Positions 1 to 8,464 are shown, numbered from the stretch's first letter. The stretch: 64,000 nucleotides of DNA from Ruminococcus sp. (GCA_017473775.1 JAFUJH010000040.1:1-64000), one strand, 5' to 3'. The notes: generated from the letters alone by a model not told the origin. Numbers and translations are program-made.

Positions 1-20
1 TAGATTCACTCGTATAATAA

Positions 21-51
21 AAAGAACCCGTATTCATAAGACGGGTTCTTT
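21..51. terminator. Terminator-like hairpin, left copy
   Basis: A perfect 11-bp stem (21-31 with 41-51) encloses a 9-nt loop. The stem is flanked by A-rich and T-rich ends, so it could stop transcription from either side. It is nearly identical to the hairpin at 228-258. It probably ends a gene lying left of the window. Confidence 0.7.
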
Positions 52-69
52 GTGACTGTATAAAAAGTC

Positions 70-204
70 CGTGCCTCCCTCTGACGAGGGAGGTGGATTT
101 TGCCGAAGGCAATATACGAAGGGAGAGAAAACGCAGATATAATGCAATTTTTAACTACCCCTCAGTCACCTACGATGACAGCTCCCCTGACAAGGGGAGC
201 CACG
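70..204. repeat. MITE-like repeat with hairpin ends
   Basis: This non-coding segment of about 135 bp has a hairpin at each end: CCTCCCTC (74-81) pairs with 86-93, and GCTCCCCT (181-188) pairs with 193-200. The outermost 10 bp (70-79 and 195-204) form an inverted repeat with one mismatch. From memory, elements of this look, with CCTCCCT-type and CTCCCC-type hairpins, are scattered in many gut Clostridia genomes. No transposase is encoded, so it would need help from elsewhere to move. No clear target-site duplication is visible. Confidence 0.6.
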
Positions 205-227
205 ATTTATACTTTATCGACAAGCTG

Positions 228-262
228 AAAGAACCCGTCTTCATAAGACGGGTTCTTTTTAT
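228..262. terminator. Bidirectional terminator at the end of pncB
   Basis: A 14-bp perfect stem (228-241 with 245-258) has a 3-nt loop and is followed by a T-run on the plus strand. It lies 16 bp beyond the minus-strand pncB stop codon, so it can end pncB as well as transcription entering from the left. Confidence 0.85.
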
Positions 263-274
263 CTGATATTTAGT

Positions 275-1726
275 TTATCTTTTGCCCTTGTTAAGGAGCT
301 CGTTTTTAATATCCCACAGGTTCTGAGAAAGGTCAACATAGTATGTGTGGGGGTTTTCAAATCGTGTAACCTCATCCCACAGCGTTTCCATCTGGCTTTC
401 GCAGTAAGCCTTGATTTCGTTGATGTCGGGCATCTCTTCAATCAGCTTGCCGTTTTCGATATACTTCTTCCTGATATCCACATCATAGAAGTTTTCAATA
501 GTCTTTCTTTTCCATGTGTTAACAGGGTCAAAAATCTCGTAGGGCTTGCTGTCGTCAATGACCTCATCGTGCAGTGCAATTACATCAGCAATGGATTTTC
601 CGGTATCTCTGTCATACAGTCTGTACAAACGCTTGAAGCAGGGTGTTGTGATTTTACCTACATTCTCACTTATTTTGATTTTAGGAGTCATAACGCCTTC
701 CTGCTCAGTAGCAACCAGCTTGTAAACACCGCCAAAAACAGGGGAGGAGGAAGATGTAATAAGTCTCTCACCAACTCCGTAGGTGTCAATCTGTGCACCC
801 TGAATCTGCATATCCTTAATGATAAATTCATCCAGTGAGTTGGATGCACAAATTTTGCAATCCTCATATCCTGCTGCATCCAGCATCTTTCTGGCTTTTT
901 TGGAAAGATATGTGATGTCACCGCTGTCAATTCTGATTCCCTTGGGTCGGTATCCCATAGGTGCTAAAACCTCGTTGAATACCTTTATAGCATTGGGAAC
1001 ACCGCTTTTCAGTGTGTTGTAGGTATCAACAAGGAGTGTGCAGTTATCAGGATATAGCTTTGCATATGCGGCAAATGCCTCGTATTCTGTGTCGAAGGAC
1101 TGAATCCAAGAGTGAGCCATTGTGCCCAGTGCAGGCACGCCGAAGTCTCTTTCACATATAGTGCACGCAGTACCGCAGCATCCGCCGATATATGCGGCTC
1201 TTGCACCGAAGATTGCGCCGTCATAGCCCTGAGCTCTTCTTGAGCCGAACTCCATAACTGCTCTGCCCTTAGCCGCACGGCTGAGTCGGTTTGCCTTGGT
1301 AGCAATCAGACTCTGATGATTTATAGACAGCAGTATCATAGTCTCAACAAACTGTGCCTGAATAAGCGGACCTTTTACAGTAACAATAGGTTCACCGGGG
1401 AAGATAGGTGTACCCTCAGGTACCGCCCATACATCACACTCAAACTTGAAGTTTTTCAGGTAATCAAGGAATCCCTCAGAAAAACATCCTTTGCTTCGTA
1501 AAAAATCAATATCCTCATCAGTGAAGTGCAGATTTGTCAGGTATTCCACCATCTGCTCCACACCAGCCATAATTGCATAACCGCCCTTGTCAGGGTTCGT
1601 TCTGTAGAACATATCAAAGTATGCAGTGCGGTCTCTGTGCTCACATTCAAAGTATCCGCCTGCCATTGTCAGCTCGTAAAAATCTGTCAGAAGTGTCAGA
1701 TTTCTTTTGCTCAGATTGTTACTCAT
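275..1726 (-). CDS. pncB: Nicotinate phosphoribosyltransferase
   Basis: This enzyme joins nicotinate to PRPP to give nicotinate mononucleotide, the entry step of NAD salvage (Preiss-Handler pathway), in the cytoplasm. The 483-residue protein is close to the usual length for the Firmicutes form. The N-terminus has the family signature LLTDFYELTMAGGY. GSRRAQ (161-166) and GTMAHSW, with the His205 that is phosphorylated in characterised members, are both present. The start ATG at 1726 follows a GGAGG site. It is transcribed alone and ends at the hairpin at 228-258. The de novo NAD gene nadD is also in this window (22406). Confidence 0.95.
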   Translation of the reverse strand: MSNNLSKRNLTLLTDFYELTMAGGYFECEHRDRTAYFDMFYRTNPDKGGYAIMAGVEQMVEYLTNLHFTDEDIDFLRSKGCFSEGFLDYLKNFKFECDVWAVPEGTPIFPGEPIVTVKGPLIQAQFVETMILLSINHQSLIATKANRLSRAAKGRAVMEFGSRRAQGYDGAIFGARAAYIGGCCGTACTICERDFGVPALGTMAHSWIQSFDTEYEAFAAYAKLYPDNCTLLVDTYNTLKSGVPNAIKVFNEVLAPMGYRPKGIRIDSGDITYLSKKARKMLDAAGYEDCKICASNSLDEFIIKDMQIQGAQIDTYGVGERLITSSSSPVFGGVYKLVATEQEGVMTPKIKISENVGKITTPCFKRLYRLYDRDTGKSIADVIALHDEVIDDSKPYEIFDPVNTWKRKTIENFYDVDIRKKYIENGKLIEEMPDINEIKAYCESQMETLWDEVTRFENPHTYYVDLSQNLWDIKNELLNKGKR

Positions 1727-1915
1727 TATTATTCCTCCATATTCCTATAGCCACGAGGCTTTTAAATACTATATTATAATATCACTGTTTTCCTCATTAA
1801 TAAAGAGTCTTAATAAAATTTTGTTGAAAATACAGATTATATCTCTTGATTTTACGGTTTTGTAATCTTATTTACCAAATTATTTCATATTTTTAATTTT
1901 ATTTACAAAAAGGGC

Positions 1916-1944
1916 TTGTTTTTTTTCGATTATGGTATTATAAT
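1916..1944 (+). promoter_or_regulatory. Promoter of the XRE regulator
   Basis: TTGTTT (1916-1921) and TATAAT (1939-1944) are separated by 17 bp, matching a sigma-A promoter. The predicted leader is about 80 nt. It contains a 10-bp direct repeat (1970-1979 and 1983-1992) that could bind a regulator. The rest of the 1727-2015 interval is AT-rich and shows no gene. Confidence 0.6.
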
Positions 1945-2033
1945 TAAGTTCCACTAAGGTTTAATTGCATTATAGAATTCTTTTATAGAATTATTTTAGG
2001 TTTTGGAATATTAATTTGAGGGAGATCAACAGT

Positions 2034-2282
2034 ATGAGACTACGCAAACAAGAACTCGGCGACCGCAATTTAGTTGGTGCCAGAGTTGAAGCAGCAAGAA
2101 AAAAACGCGGTATGAAACAGAAGGAGCTTCTTGCTCAGCTTCAGGTTAACGGCGTTGATATGAACGCATCAGGACTCTCAAAGCTTGAGGGTCAGATTCG
2201 CTATGTAACAGATGTTGAATTAGTTGCTCTTGCAGATATCCTCGAGGTTTCTGTTGACTATCTCCTCGGCAGAGAGAAATAA
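2034..2282 (+). CDS. Small XRE-family transcriptional regulator
   Basis: This 82-residue protein is a single Cro/C1-type helix-turn-helix domain: VGARVEAARKKRGMKQKELL, then a recognition-helix region around NASGLSKLEG, and the common ending VSVDYLLGREK. I chose the ATG at 2034 because GAGGGAG lies 9 nt upstream; an in-frame TTG at 2016 overlaps that site and is unlikely. It has its own promoter and terminator, so it is monocistronic. Proteins this small bind DNA as dimers and often control their own gene. Its targets cannot be read from the sequence. Confidence 0.85.
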   Translation: MRLRKQELGDRNLVGARVEAARKKRGMKQKELLAQLQVNGVDMNASGLSKLEGQIRYVTDVELVALADILEVSVDYLLGREK

Positions 2283-2325
2283 TTTTCCGTAATATTCCCT
2301 TATCAACATAAACATACATTATATT

Positions 2326-2354
2326 CAGACGGTTTGCGGACCGTCTGTTTTTTT
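2326..2354 (+). terminator. Terminator after the XRE gene
   Basis: CAGACGGT (2326-2333) pairs with ACCGTCTG (2340-2347) around a 6-nt loop, followed by seven T residues. This is a standard intrinsic terminator. Confidence 0.9.
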
Positions 2355-2377
2355 GCTTGTAAAATCTCTCTTATCGG

Positions 2378-2406
2378 TTGATATTTTCCTGTAATTGTTG
2401 TATTAT
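2378..2406 (+). promoter_or_regulatory. Promoter of the murD operon
   Basis: TTGATA (2378-2383) and TATTAT (2401-2406) are 17 bp apart. This is the only good promoter between the terminator at 2354 and murD at 2471. Confidence 0.6.
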
Positions 2407-2470
2407 TAATTAATATGTTTTTCTATATATATTCAGTATTTCACTTCCCTTATATATCGGAGGCTTTATT

Positions 2471-3862
2471 ATGAACAATCAAATCAATGAATACTTCAGC
2501 TCTCTTGAAGGCAAGCGTGTTGCCTTCATCGGTCTTGGCAGAAGCAACCTGCCTCTTATCAGAATGTTCTGCGAAAGCGGTGCAGTAGTCTTTGCCTGCG
2601 ATAGCCGTGACAAGGATTCTCTTGGAGCAAATGCTCAGATGGCAGAGGACTTCGGTGCAACACTCAGACTTGGTGCAGGCTATCTTGATAACTTAGATGT
2701 AGATATGGTATTCCGTACTCCCGGTATGAACTATAACAGTCCTGTTCTTTCTGAGATGAGAAGCCGCGGTATACAGATTACATCAGAGATGGAGCTGTTC
2801 TTTGACCTGTGCCCCTGCAGAATTATTGCTGTAACAGGTTCCGACGGTAAGACCACAACCACCACCATTATATCCGAACTTCTCAAGGCACAGGGCTACA
2901 GAGTCCACCTTGGGGGCAATATCGGCAATCCCTTAATGCCTGAAATTTACGATATCAAAGAGGATGATTTTGCAGTAGTAGAGCTGTCAAGCTTCCAACT
3001 TATTTCAATGAAAAAGAGTCCCGCTGTTGCAGTTGTTACCAATGTTGCACCTAATCATCTGGATGTTCATAAGGATATGGACGAATACATTGACGCTAAG
3101 CGTAACATCGTTTCCTTCCAGAGTACAGATTCTGTAGCAATCCTCAACCTCGATAATGATATATCATGCTCCTTTGCTGATAGTACTCAGGCTGATGTGT
3201 ATTATTTCTCACGCACACAGAAGGTATCAAAAGGTGCCTATGTTCTTGGCGACGAAATCCGATTCACAGACGGAAGCAACGATGAGCTTGTAATGAAGGT
3301 ACAAGATATAAGAATCCCCGGACTTCATAATGTTGAGAATTATCTCGCGGCAATCTGTGCTGTCAAATCCTTTGTATCAAAGGATACCTTCACCGCTGTT
3401 GCAAAGACCTTCAATGGTGTCAAGCACAGAGCACAGCTTGTCCGTGAGCTTGACGGCGTCCGATATTATAACGACTCTATCGCTTCTTCACCTACCCGTA
3501 CAGCCTGCGGTATGCTCTCTTTGTTTGACCAAAAGCTCATACTCATCTGTGGCGGCTATGACAAGAATATTCCTTATGCCCCCTTGGGTCCTGTTATCTG
3601 TGATAAGGTCAAGACCCTGATTCTTCTTGGTGCAACAGGCCCTAAGATAGAGAGTGCAGTTAAGGAAAGCACCAATTATCAGGCTGGTATGCCTGAGATT
3701 ATTTATGCAGATACAATGGAGAACGCTGTAAATATAGCAAGGCAAAAGGCAGTGAGCGGTGATATCGTTGCACTTTCTCCTGCATCTGCAAGCTTCGATA
3801 TGTACCGTGACTTTGAGCAGCGTGGTGAGCACTTTATGTCCATAGTCAACAGCTTGGATTGA
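2471..3862 (+). CDS. murD: UDP-N-acetylmuramoylalanine--D-glutamate ligase
   Basis: MurD adds D-glutamate to UDP-MurNAc-L-alanine with ATP, a cytoplasmic step of peptidoglycan precursor synthesis. The 463 residues show the Mur ligase layout: an N-terminal Rossmann domain (VAFIGLGRSNLPL near 18-30), the ATP loop VTGSDGKTTTT (121-131), the NVAPNHLDVH motif (191-200) and a C-terminal domain with HRAQLVRELDGVRYYNDSIA. The start ATG follows ATCGGAGG. It is first in an operon with a GNAT protein and a PLP enzyme. No other mur or division gene is adjacent, so this murD is separated from the usual mra/dcw cluster. Confidence 0.96.
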   Translation: MNNQINEYFSSLEGKRVAFIGLGRSNLPLIRMFCESGAVVFACDSRDKDSLGANAQMAEDFGATLRLGAGYLDNLDVDMVFRTPGMNYNSPVLSEMRSRGIQITSEMELFFDLCPCRIIAVTGSDGKTTTTTIISELLKAQGYRVHLGGNIGNPLMPEIYDIKEDDFAVVELSSFQLISMKKSPAVAVVTNVAPNHLDVHKDMDEYIDAKRNIVSFQSTDSVAILNLDNDISCSFADSTQADVYYFSRTQKVSKGAYVLGDEIRFTDGSNDELVMKVQDIRIPGLHNVENYLAAICAVKSFVSKDTFTAVAKTFNGVKHRAQLVRELDGVRYYNDSIASSPTRTACGMLSLFDQKLILICGGYDKNIPYAPLGPVICDKVKTLILLGATGPKIESAVKESTNYQAGMPEIIYADTMENAVNIARQKAVSGDIVALSPASASFDMYRDFEQRGEHFMSIVNSLD

Positions 3863-3863
3863 T

Positions 3864-4616
3864 ATGATTTATCTTTGTAGTGATAAGGATAAGGTCAGGT
3901 CGGTAATTGATAAAGCCTTTGGATGTACCTGCATCCGTAATACAATATTACTATATCTGAACTCCTACGGAGCACAGTTTGAGTTTGCTCAGTTTTACAT
4001 TCAGTGCACACAGGACGCAAACACCGACACAGCACTGGTGCTACGGTATAATCAGACGGTATATTGCATCACCGAAGACTGCGCCGACCTTCCTGAGCTT
4101 ATGTCCTTTTTTGTTGGATTTACCGATACTACGCTGATTTCTGATAGAGTTTTGCATAATCAGACAAACGAGCCTTTAGGCTGTGAGACAGGTGCTGTAA
4201 TGAGTAAGTCAGGTATTGCTCAGCTTGTTCAGAATCCTAAAATACTTCTATGCTCTGAACCAAAACCTGTCTGCCGACTTGTGTCTGAGGAGATGCCCGA
4301 ACACGAGAAAACTGATTTCTTTCTCAATACAGCTCATCAGATGCGTCACGGACAACTGTCTGTCTATGCTTATTATGACGGCTTATCTCCCATGAGCGTT
4401 GCGTCGGTTTTTCATAACGGCACAGGGGAGGCGGTTATACCCTTTGTGTACACAGGCGATTATTTCCGCGGAAATGGTTACTCAAAGCAGATACTGTCTG
4501 CAGTTTGCAGTGATGCAGAGACAACATATCAACTTTTATGCGAAGCACATAATATAGAATTTTATAAAAAATGCGGTTTTACTCAGGTTTCTCAGTGGGT
4601 AAAATACAGCTTGTGA
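3864..4616 (+). CDS. GNAT-like N-acetyltransferase, substrate unknown
   Basis: This 250-residue protein starts one base after the murD stop. The N-terminal 130 residues match no family I recognise. The C-terminal half looks like a GNAT fold: a strand with YAYYDGLSPMSVASVF, then VYTGDYFRGNGYSKQIL, where a relaxed acetyl-CoA pyrophosphate loop would sit, and the typical ending IEFYKKCGF. The close coupling to murD suggests coordinated expression but does not show a cell-wall role. A protein acetyltransferase or a small-molecule acetyltransferase are both possible. Confidence 0.7.
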   Translation: MIYLCSDKDKVRSVIDKAFGCTCIRNTILLYLNSYGAQFEFAQFYIQCTQDANTDTALVLRYNQTVYCITEDCADLPELMSFFVGFTDTTLISDRVLHNQTNEPLGCETGAVMSKSGIAQLVQNPKILLCSEPKPVCRLVSEEMPEHEKTDFFLNTAHQMRHGQLSVYAYYDGLSPMSVASVFHNGTGEAVIPFVYTGDYFRGNGYSKQILSAVCSDAETTYQLLCEAHNIEFYKKCGFTQVSQWVKYSL

Positions 4617-4624
4617 GGTTAAAT

Positions 4625-5884
4625 ATGTACAGATTTTTTGATGTCGATAAATCAATCCGAGATGCTTCTGATAAGGCACTGTCAATGTGTCGGGAGCAGT
4701 TTGAGCGGATTGATGCTATCAGAGAATATAATCAGATAAAAATGCTCAAGGCGTTTCAGAATGCAAGAGTCAGCGAGTCTATGTTCGGCGGCAGCAGCGG
4801 TTACGGCTATGGTGACAGAGGCAGAGATGCTCTTGACGAGGTTTATGCCTACGCCTTTGATGCAGAGGATGCCCTTGTCCGTCATAATTTTGTCAGCGGT
4901 ACTCATGCACTGTGTATTGCACTCTTTGCTGTGCTCAGACCTGGAGATACAATGCTTTCTGTTGCATCTACTCCTTATGATACAATCCGCGGTACAATTG
5001 GTATCGACTCTGATTATTCAGGCTCACTCAAGGATTTTGGCGTGAAGTACGAGGAGGTAGACCTTAAATCGGACGGCACCCTTGACTATGATGCAATGGA
5101 AAAGAAACTTCTTGAAAAACCAAAGATGGTTTACATTCAGCGTTCCCGTGGCTACGAGCTTCGTCCGTCTCTGCTGTTCTCAGACATTAAGAAGATATGT
5201 GAGCTTACAAGAAAAATCTCTCCCGATTCAGTGATTATGCTTGATAATTGCTACGGCGAGTTTGTGGAGTTCGAGTCTCCCCATACCTGCGGAGTTGACC
5301 TGATGGCAGGCTCTATGATTAAGAATCCCGGCGGTGCAATTGCCCGTACAGGCGGTTATATATCTGGCAGACGGGATTTGGTAGAGCAGGCGGCATTCCG
5401 CCTTACAACTCCCGGCACAGGTAAGGAACTTGGTGCTACCCTTGACACTGTCAGAGAAATGTTCCTTGGTGCATACAACGCACCTCATATTACAGGCGAA
5501 GCTATGAAGACAGCAGTTTTCTCTGCGGCTTTGTTTGAGCTTTTAGGCTATGAGGTAACTCCCCGATACAACGAGGACAGGGGAGATATCATTCAGGTGC
5601 TGAAGCTTGCTGATGATAAGGAGCTTGTTGAGTTCTGCCGCGGTATTCAGGCTGCATCTCCTGTTGACAGCTTTGTTGTTCCCGAGCCTTCAGATATGCC
5701 GGGCTACGATTGTCAGGTTGTGATGGCTTCAGGCTCATTCACTCTCGGCTCATCAATCGAGCTGTCCTGTGATGCACCCTTGCGTCCGCCTTTCGCAGTA
5801 TGGTTGCAGGGAGCACACGACTTCGACGCAGGCAAGCTTGGCATTATGCTCGCGGCACAGCGTGTGAATAACCTGAGAAAATAA
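4625..5884 (+). CDS. Methionine gamma-lyase-like PLP enzyme (YnbB family)
   Basis: This 419-residue protein belongs to the fold-type I PLP family often named aluminum resistance protein or methionine gamma-lyase family (B. subtilis YnbB). Visible features are FVSGTHALCIALFAVLRPGD (89-108), the aspartate of LDNCYGEF (206-213) that would contact PLP nitrogen, and the probable Schiff-base lysine K233 in GSMIKNPGG. The family is widespread in Firmicutes but its natural substrate is poorly defined. The start ATG at 4625 follows GAGG; the longer in-frame ORF from 4571 lies inside the upstream gene. In B. subtilis the relative lies near miaA/hfq/glnA; here it follows murD and the GNAT gene. Confidence 0.88.
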   Translation: MYRFFDVDKSIRDASDKALSMCREQFERIDAIREYNQIKMLKAFQNARVSESMFGGSSGYGYGDRGRDALDEVYAYAFDAEDALVRHNFVSGTHALCIALFAVLRPGDTMLSVASTPYDTIRGTIGIDSDYSGSLKDFGVKYEEVDLKSDGTLDYDAMEKKLLEKPKMVYIQRSRGYELRPSLLFSDIKKICELTRKISPDSVIMLDNCYGEFVEFESPHTCGVDLMAGSMIKNPGGAIARTGGYISGRRDLVEQAAFRLTTPGTGKELGATLDTVREMFLGAYNAPHITGEAMKTAVFSAALFELLGYEVTPRYNEDRGDIIQVLKLADDKELVEFCRGIQAASPVDSFVVPEPSDMPGYDCQVVMASGSFTLGSSIELSCDAPLRPPFAVWLQGAHDFDAGKLGIMLAAQRVNNLRK

Positions 5885-5892
5885 TAAAGAAT

Positions 5893-5926
5893 AAAAAACG
5901 GAGAGTGTGAAAACTCTCCGTTTTTT
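5893..5926. terminator. Bidirectional terminator between convergent genes
   Basis: AAAAAACGGAGAGT (5893-5906) pairs with 5913-5926 around a 6-nt loop. The A/T ends make it symmetric, so it can end both the murD operon and the minus-strand tadA gene. Confidence 0.92.
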
Positions 5927-5931
5927 GCGTC

Positions 5932-6387
5932 TTATTCCTTAAGGTTTCTTATTTTTTTGAAAAAATCAGACAGTACCTTACTGCACTCATCCTCCATAAT
6001 TCCGCCGTAACATTCAGGTCTGTGGATGTTTGGCAGTGAAAACAGATTAGTAACCGTTCCGCAGGCTCCGTAGTTTAAGTCGAATGCTCCGAATACTACC
6101 TTGCTTATTTTAGAGTTAATAATAGCGCCTGCACACATAGGGCAGGGCTCAAGAGTAACATACAATTCACAGCCTGAAAGATTACTGCTTTGCAGCAGCT
6201 TGCTTGCCTGTTGAATAGCCAGAATCTCAGCGTGCTTTGTGGCTGACAGCTCCCGCTCTGTACGGTTGCAGGCTCTTGCAATTATTTCACCATCTTTTAT
6301 TATTACACAGCCCACAGGCACTTCGCCGTGCTCCACAGCTTCATTTGCCTGAGCCAGTGCTTCCTTCATAAAGTCATATCTGTCCAT
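5932..6387 (-). CDS. tadA: tRNA-specific adenosine deaminase
   Basis: TadA converts A34 to inosine in tRNA-Arg(ACG), allowing one tRNA to read several CGN codons. The 151-residue protein carries the zinc deaminase signature: HAE (52-54, with Glu54 the proton shuttle) and PCPMC (81-85). The family hallmark ending, with VTNLFSLP and a C-terminal basic helix, is also present. It overlaps the end of the upstream CPBP gene by 22 bp, so the two are probably co-transcribed and translationally coupled. Confidence 0.94.
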   Translation of the reverse strand: MDRYDFMKEALAQANEAVEHGEVPVGCVIIKDGEIIARACNRTERELSATKHAEILAIQQASKLLQSSNLSGCELYVTLEPCPMCAGAIINSKISKVVFGAFDLNYGACGTVTNLFSLPNIHRPECYGGIMEDECSKVLSDFFKKIRNLKE

Positions 6388-7427
6388 AGCTTAAATCGGT
6401 ATATGATTAAGTAGGTTTCTGCAAGAAGCATTACGATAGAAATGATGATCGTGGGACTTGTCACAAGCATTTTTGTCCTTGTTTTTCTGTCAAGAATTCC
6501 GTCGTATCCTTTGAACTTCATAAAGTTTTTGTCGTTTCTTGATATCCTGATTATAGCAAATATTGCAAGCACAGCCACGATCGCTACAAAAATAAAGTAC
6601 AATGAATCCACCGTTGTTTCGCTGATACCCAGTGCATCCGCATTGGTGTATATCACATCGCAGATCACGCTGAATCCGTTGTTTGCCGCGTGAATGATAA
6701 TTGCAGGGAGCATGGAATTTGTGTATACCACCGCCCATGAATCAATGAGTCCCACAATGAATGCAAAGGGGATCTGCTCAAAGTTTGCGTGAAAAAGTCC
6801 GAAAAGTGCAGAGGATACAAAAATCGCAAAGGCGTCGCCGTATTTCCTAAGCGACCCGAGCACAGCCCCTCTGAACAATATTTCCTCAGAAAAAGCAGGT
6901 ACGATGGCTGTTGCAATGAAGTACACAACTATCTCTAAAAATGAGTTGCTCACAGGGGATTCGTAGTCAAGGTACAGGTCAATTCCCAGTGAGTAGGTGT
7001 TTGAAAGGAACAGGTTGTCAAGAAGGTTTGCTACCATACAGCCGGTAAAACCTATCACAACCACTGCAAGCAGTCTTCGCGCATTTATTTTTTCAAAAAC
7101 AAGCACATCGGACATTTTCATTTTGCTCAACTTGATGAAAACGATGCCGCAGATTCCGATAGCCGCAACATTTGCAAGTCCGCCGATGATGTTTTCGGGT
7201 ATCGAGTCAAGGTGTGAAGGCAGAGTCCCTGTACCTAAAAGAATATAGTAAATCATAGCCACAATCATACTGAATGTAAAAAACACCGCGATCGCAATCA
7301 ACATCATTAGTCCCACTGTGTTGCAGGTACCTCTGAGTTGCTTCTTTTCTTCATTAAATCTTACGACCTCAGGGTCAACTGCAGGAGCAGGATATTCAAA
7401 GTTATATGATTTTTCTGTGTTATTCAT
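6366..7427 (-). CDS. CPBP family intramembrane metalloprotease
   Basis: This 353-residue polytopic membrane protein has a cytoplasmic N-terminal tail of about 35 residues followed by roughly eight hydrophobic segments. The CPBP (Abi/CAAX protease-like) signature is intact: EEILFRG (181-187), the His of LFHAN (213) and the His of IIHAANN (246). Known relatives include the CAAX prenyl protease Rce1 and bacteriocin self-immunity proteins. No prenylation or bacteriocin gene lies nearby, so the substrate is unknown. GGGAGGT stands before the ATG, and it has its own promoter (7467-7495). Its last 22 bp overlap tadA. Confidence 0.88.
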   Translation of the reverse strand: MNNTEKSYNFEYPAPAVDPEVVRFNEEKKQLRGTCNTVGLMMLIAIAVFFTFSMIVAMIYYILLGTGTLPSHLDSIPENIIGGLANVAAIGICGIVFIKLSKMKMSDVLVFEKINARRLLAVVVIGFTGCMVANLLDNLFLSNTYSLGIDLYLDYESPVSNSFLEIVVYFIATAIVPAFSEEILFRGAVLGSLRKYGDAFAIFVSSALFGLFHANFEQIPFAFIVGLIDSWAVVYTNSMLPAIIIHAANNGFSVICDVIYTNADALGISETTVDSLYFIFVAIVAVLAIFAIIRISRNDKNFMKFKGYDGILDRKTRTKMLVTSPTIIISIVMLLAETYLIIYRFKLWTDMTL

Positions 7428-7466
7428 CTTGTACCTCCCAAAGAAATATGATACAATATAAGCAAA

Positions 7467-7495
7467 TTATAGCATCTGACAGAGTTTTTTTCAAT
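7467..7495 (-). promoter_or_regulatory. Promoter of the CPBP-tadA operon
   Basis: On the minus strand TTGAAA (7495-7490) and TATAAT (7472-7467) are 17 bp apart, with a TGC extended -10. It is back to back with the infC promoter, 27 bp away. Confidence 0.8.
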
Positions 7496-7522
7496 AAAAA
7501 ATAAAAAATAGCAAAAAATCTA

Positions 7523-7551
7523 TTGACAAACCCGGTCAGAAGGTTTATAAT
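7523..7551 (+). promoter_or_regulatory. Promoter of infC-rpmI-rplT
   Basis: A consensus sigma-A promoter: TTGACA (7523-7528), 17-bp spacer, TATAAT (7546-7551). This fits strong, growth-linked expression of ribosomal genes. Confidence 0.92.
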
Positions 7552-7557
7552 TCTTTG

Positions 7558-7698
7558 CGTACAATAAAGCAAGGCATAGAGCTTTCACCTGTGGGGTGTC
7601 GTCTGCACGGGTCAATATTCAGATTTTTATGTCACACCTTTGTGATATGATGATTTAGTATTGTTATGCGGACGGAGCTTTCTGTCCGCATTATTTTT
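7558..7698 (+). ncRNA. infC-rpmI-rplT leader, probable L20-responsive attenuator
   Basis: About 165 nt of leader separate the promoter from infC. It ends in a strong intrinsic terminator: an 11-bp stem (7666-7676 with 7681-7691), tetraloop and T-run, placed before the infC ribosome binding site. Earlier segments can form further hairpins. In B. subtilis the same operon is controlled by L20 binding its leader and favouring early termination, and L20 leaders are described in many Firmicutes. The position and terminator fit that model; the L20-binding fold itself was not verified. Confidence 0.7.
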
Positions 7699-7722
7699 AC
7701 ATCATTTTGGAGGTGCTTTAAC

Positions 7723-8250
7723 ATTAGCAAGAAAGAGAAAGAGACCCTCATTAACGAGGATATCAGATGCGAAGAGTTAAGAGTAATCGGTTCTGACGGT
7801 TCACAGCTTGGCATTATGCCTACCGACAAAGCACAGAGTCTTGCTGTCGAGCAGAATCTTGACCTTGTCCTCATTGCTGCACAGGCACAGCCCCCTGTAG
7901 CAAAGATTATGGATTTCGGCAAGTATCGCTTCGAGCAGGCAAAGCGCGAGAAGGAAGCCAGAAAGAATCAGAAGGTCATTAACATCAAGGAGATTCAGCT
8001 TTCACTGAATATTGATACTCACGACTTTGAAACAAAACTCAATGCTGCTATTAAATTTCTCAGCAAGGGTGACAAGGTTAAGGTTTCTATCCGTTTCCGC
8101 GGTAGAGAGATGGGTCACTCACAGTACGGCTACGACCTGATGCAGCGCTTTGCAGAGGGTTGTGCAGAGGTTGCTTCTATTGAGAAACCTGCAAAACTCG
8201 AAGGTCGTAATATGCTTATGTTCTTAGCCCCAAAACCGGTAAAATCATAA
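7723..8250 (+). CDS. infC: Translation initiation factor IF-3 (ATT start)
   Basis: IF-3 binds the 30S subunit, prevents premature 50S joining and checks start codon and initiator tRNA pairing. The 175-residue protein has both lobes: N-terminal [20 protein letters not shown] and C-terminal [18 protein letters not shown]. The only start that fits the family N-terminus and the GGAGGTG site (7709-7715) is ATT at 7723; the in-frame ATG at 7666 lies inside the leader terminator. Use of AUU is known for infC in other bacteria, where IF-3 rejects it and so limits its own synthesis. Confidence 0.93.
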   Translation: MSKKEKETLINEDIRCEELRVIGSDGSQLGIMPTDKAQSLAVEQNLDLVLIAAQAQPPVAKIMDFGKYRFEQAKREKEARKNQKVINIKEIQLSLNIDTHDFETKLNAAIKFLSKGDKVKVSIRFRGREMGHSQYGYDLMQRFAEGCAEVASIEKPAKLEGRNMLMFLAPKPVKS

Positions 8251-8266
8251 CAGGAGGATTATTAAA

Positions 8267-8464
8267 ATGCCTAAGATCAAAACACACAGCGGTGCAAAGA
8301 AGCGCTTCAAACTTTCCAAAAACGGTAAGGTCATCCGTGCTCATGCAAACAAGAGCCACATCCTTAACAAGAAGACCACAAAGCGTAAGAGAGGTCTTCG
8401 TAAGACAGCTGTTACTGATGCAACAAATGCACGCCAGGCAAAGCGTCTGATTCCTTACAAGTAA
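8267..8464 (+). CDS. rpmI: 50S ribosomal protein L35
   Basis: This 65-residue, strongly basic protein has the typical start [20 protein letters not shown] and the ending QAKRLIPYK. It is part of the large ribosomal subunit. It sits between infC and rplT with AGGAGG in front of the ATG, the standard bacterial order. Confidence 0.97.
   Translation: MPKIKTHSGAKKRFKLSKNGKVIRAHANKSHILNKKTTKRKRGLRKTAVTDATNARQAKRLIPYK

Noticed and set aside
1009..1305. Antisense open frames within pncB and similar long shadow frames in topA, smc, mutS, ileS and leuS
   Set aside because: They lie in other frames of recognised genes, lack binding sites and show no family motifs.
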